Positions 5,778-5,853 of a stretch of 5,853 nucleotides of DNA are shown in pieces. The stretch is from Lactobacillus delbrueckii (GTDB lineage Bacteria > Bacillota > Bacilli > Lactobacillales > Lactobacillaceae): positions 1 to 5,853 of the forward strand of contig SFHY01000092.1 in assembly GCA_004556255.1 (NCBI GenBank). Direction: 5' to 3'. A model generated the notes under the pieces. That model did not search any database. It was not told the DNA's origin and saw nothing but the letters and a program-made list of their open reading frames with translations. The first letter of the stretch is position 1. Each line of letters opens with the position of its first letter. The position numbers and the translations under genes are program-made.

Positions 5778-5807
5778 CTATCAACCCCCGGTCAATAGTC
5801 ATATACT
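5778..5807 (+). promoter_or_regulatory. Imperfect inverted repeat next to a -10-like box, upstream of the right-edge gene
   Basis: CTATCAACC (5778-5786) and GGTCAATAG (5790-5798) are inverted repeats matching at seven of nine positions around a CCC spacer. TATACT at 5802-5807 resembles a -10 box four bases beyond the right arm, but no good -35 hexamer lies 16-18 bases upstream. The repeat would overlap the -35 and spacer region, where a repressor or activator could act. The surrounding stretch (5739-5842) shows no coding frame I can support. Confidence 0.35.
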
Positions 5808-5842
5808 GTTCTTAACAATTGAATATGGAGGAACACGATATT

Positions 5843-5853
5843 ATGACTGAACA
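5843..5853 (+). CDS. Start of an unidentified gene cut by the right edge
   Basis: An ATG at 5843 is preceded by GGAGG at 5827-5831 (11-base gap, slightly long) and opens a frame M-T-E that runs off the window. Three codons give no clue to function. A promoter-like TATACT lies about 36 bases upstream, and the preceding gene is closed by a strong terminator, so this looks like a new transcription unit. Confidence 0.6.

Overview
The window looks like a chromosomal stretch of a low-GC Gram-positive (Firmicutes) bacterium, most likely a Lactobacillus of the L. delbrueckii type. The reasons are strong AGGAGG-type ribosome binding sites, lactobacillus-like proteins, and a marked preference for G/C-ending codons (CTG, GGC, GCC, ACC, CGG), which is unusual for lactobacilli outside L. 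delbrueckii and its relatives. The species call is an inference from codon use and protein character. No insertion sequence, CRISPR array, tRNA or rRNA gene was found.

Left part (1-1583). A minus-strand gene runs off the left edge. It encodes a TrmN6/YabB-type tRNA adenine-N6 methyltransferase joined in one reading frame to a GIY-YIG nuclease domain. Divergent from it, behind an extended -10 promoter, lies a PlsC-family acyltransferase gene with unusual residues in two of its four signature motifs. A bidirectional hairpin terminator at 1606-1636 separates this gene from the converging operon to its right.

Centre (1664-5132). A tightly packed minus-strand operon is transcribed hom -> aspartokinase -> asd. 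hom and the aspartokinase gene overlap by 8 nt, and the aspartokinase stop codon directly abuts the asd ATG. In pathway order, aspartokinase makes aspartyl phosphate, Asd reduces it to aspartate semialdehyde, and Hom reduces that to homoserine, the precursor of threonine and methionine. No thrB, thrC, metA or lysine-branch gene is in the window. The aspartokinase has Lys where its family normally has the substrate-site Glu, and Hom has a C-terminus too short for a complete ACT domain.

Right part (5133-5853). A 138-nt AT-rich divergent promoter region separates hom from a small plus-strand gene for a PheB/UPF0735 protein, which has a helix-turn-helix-like N-terminus and an ACT domain. That arrangement suggests an amino-acid-sensing regulator of the operon, though this is unproven. 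The gene ends in a strong hairpin terminator. About 100 nt of apparently non-coding DNA follows, with an imperfect inverted repeat and a -10-like box, and then the first codons of another plus-strand gene cut by the window edge.

Overall this is mostly ordinary core metabolism. The most notable points are the methyltransferase/nuclease fusion, the Glu-to-Lys change in aspartokinase, and the ACT-protein/operon divergent control region. I found no convincing wholly new system.
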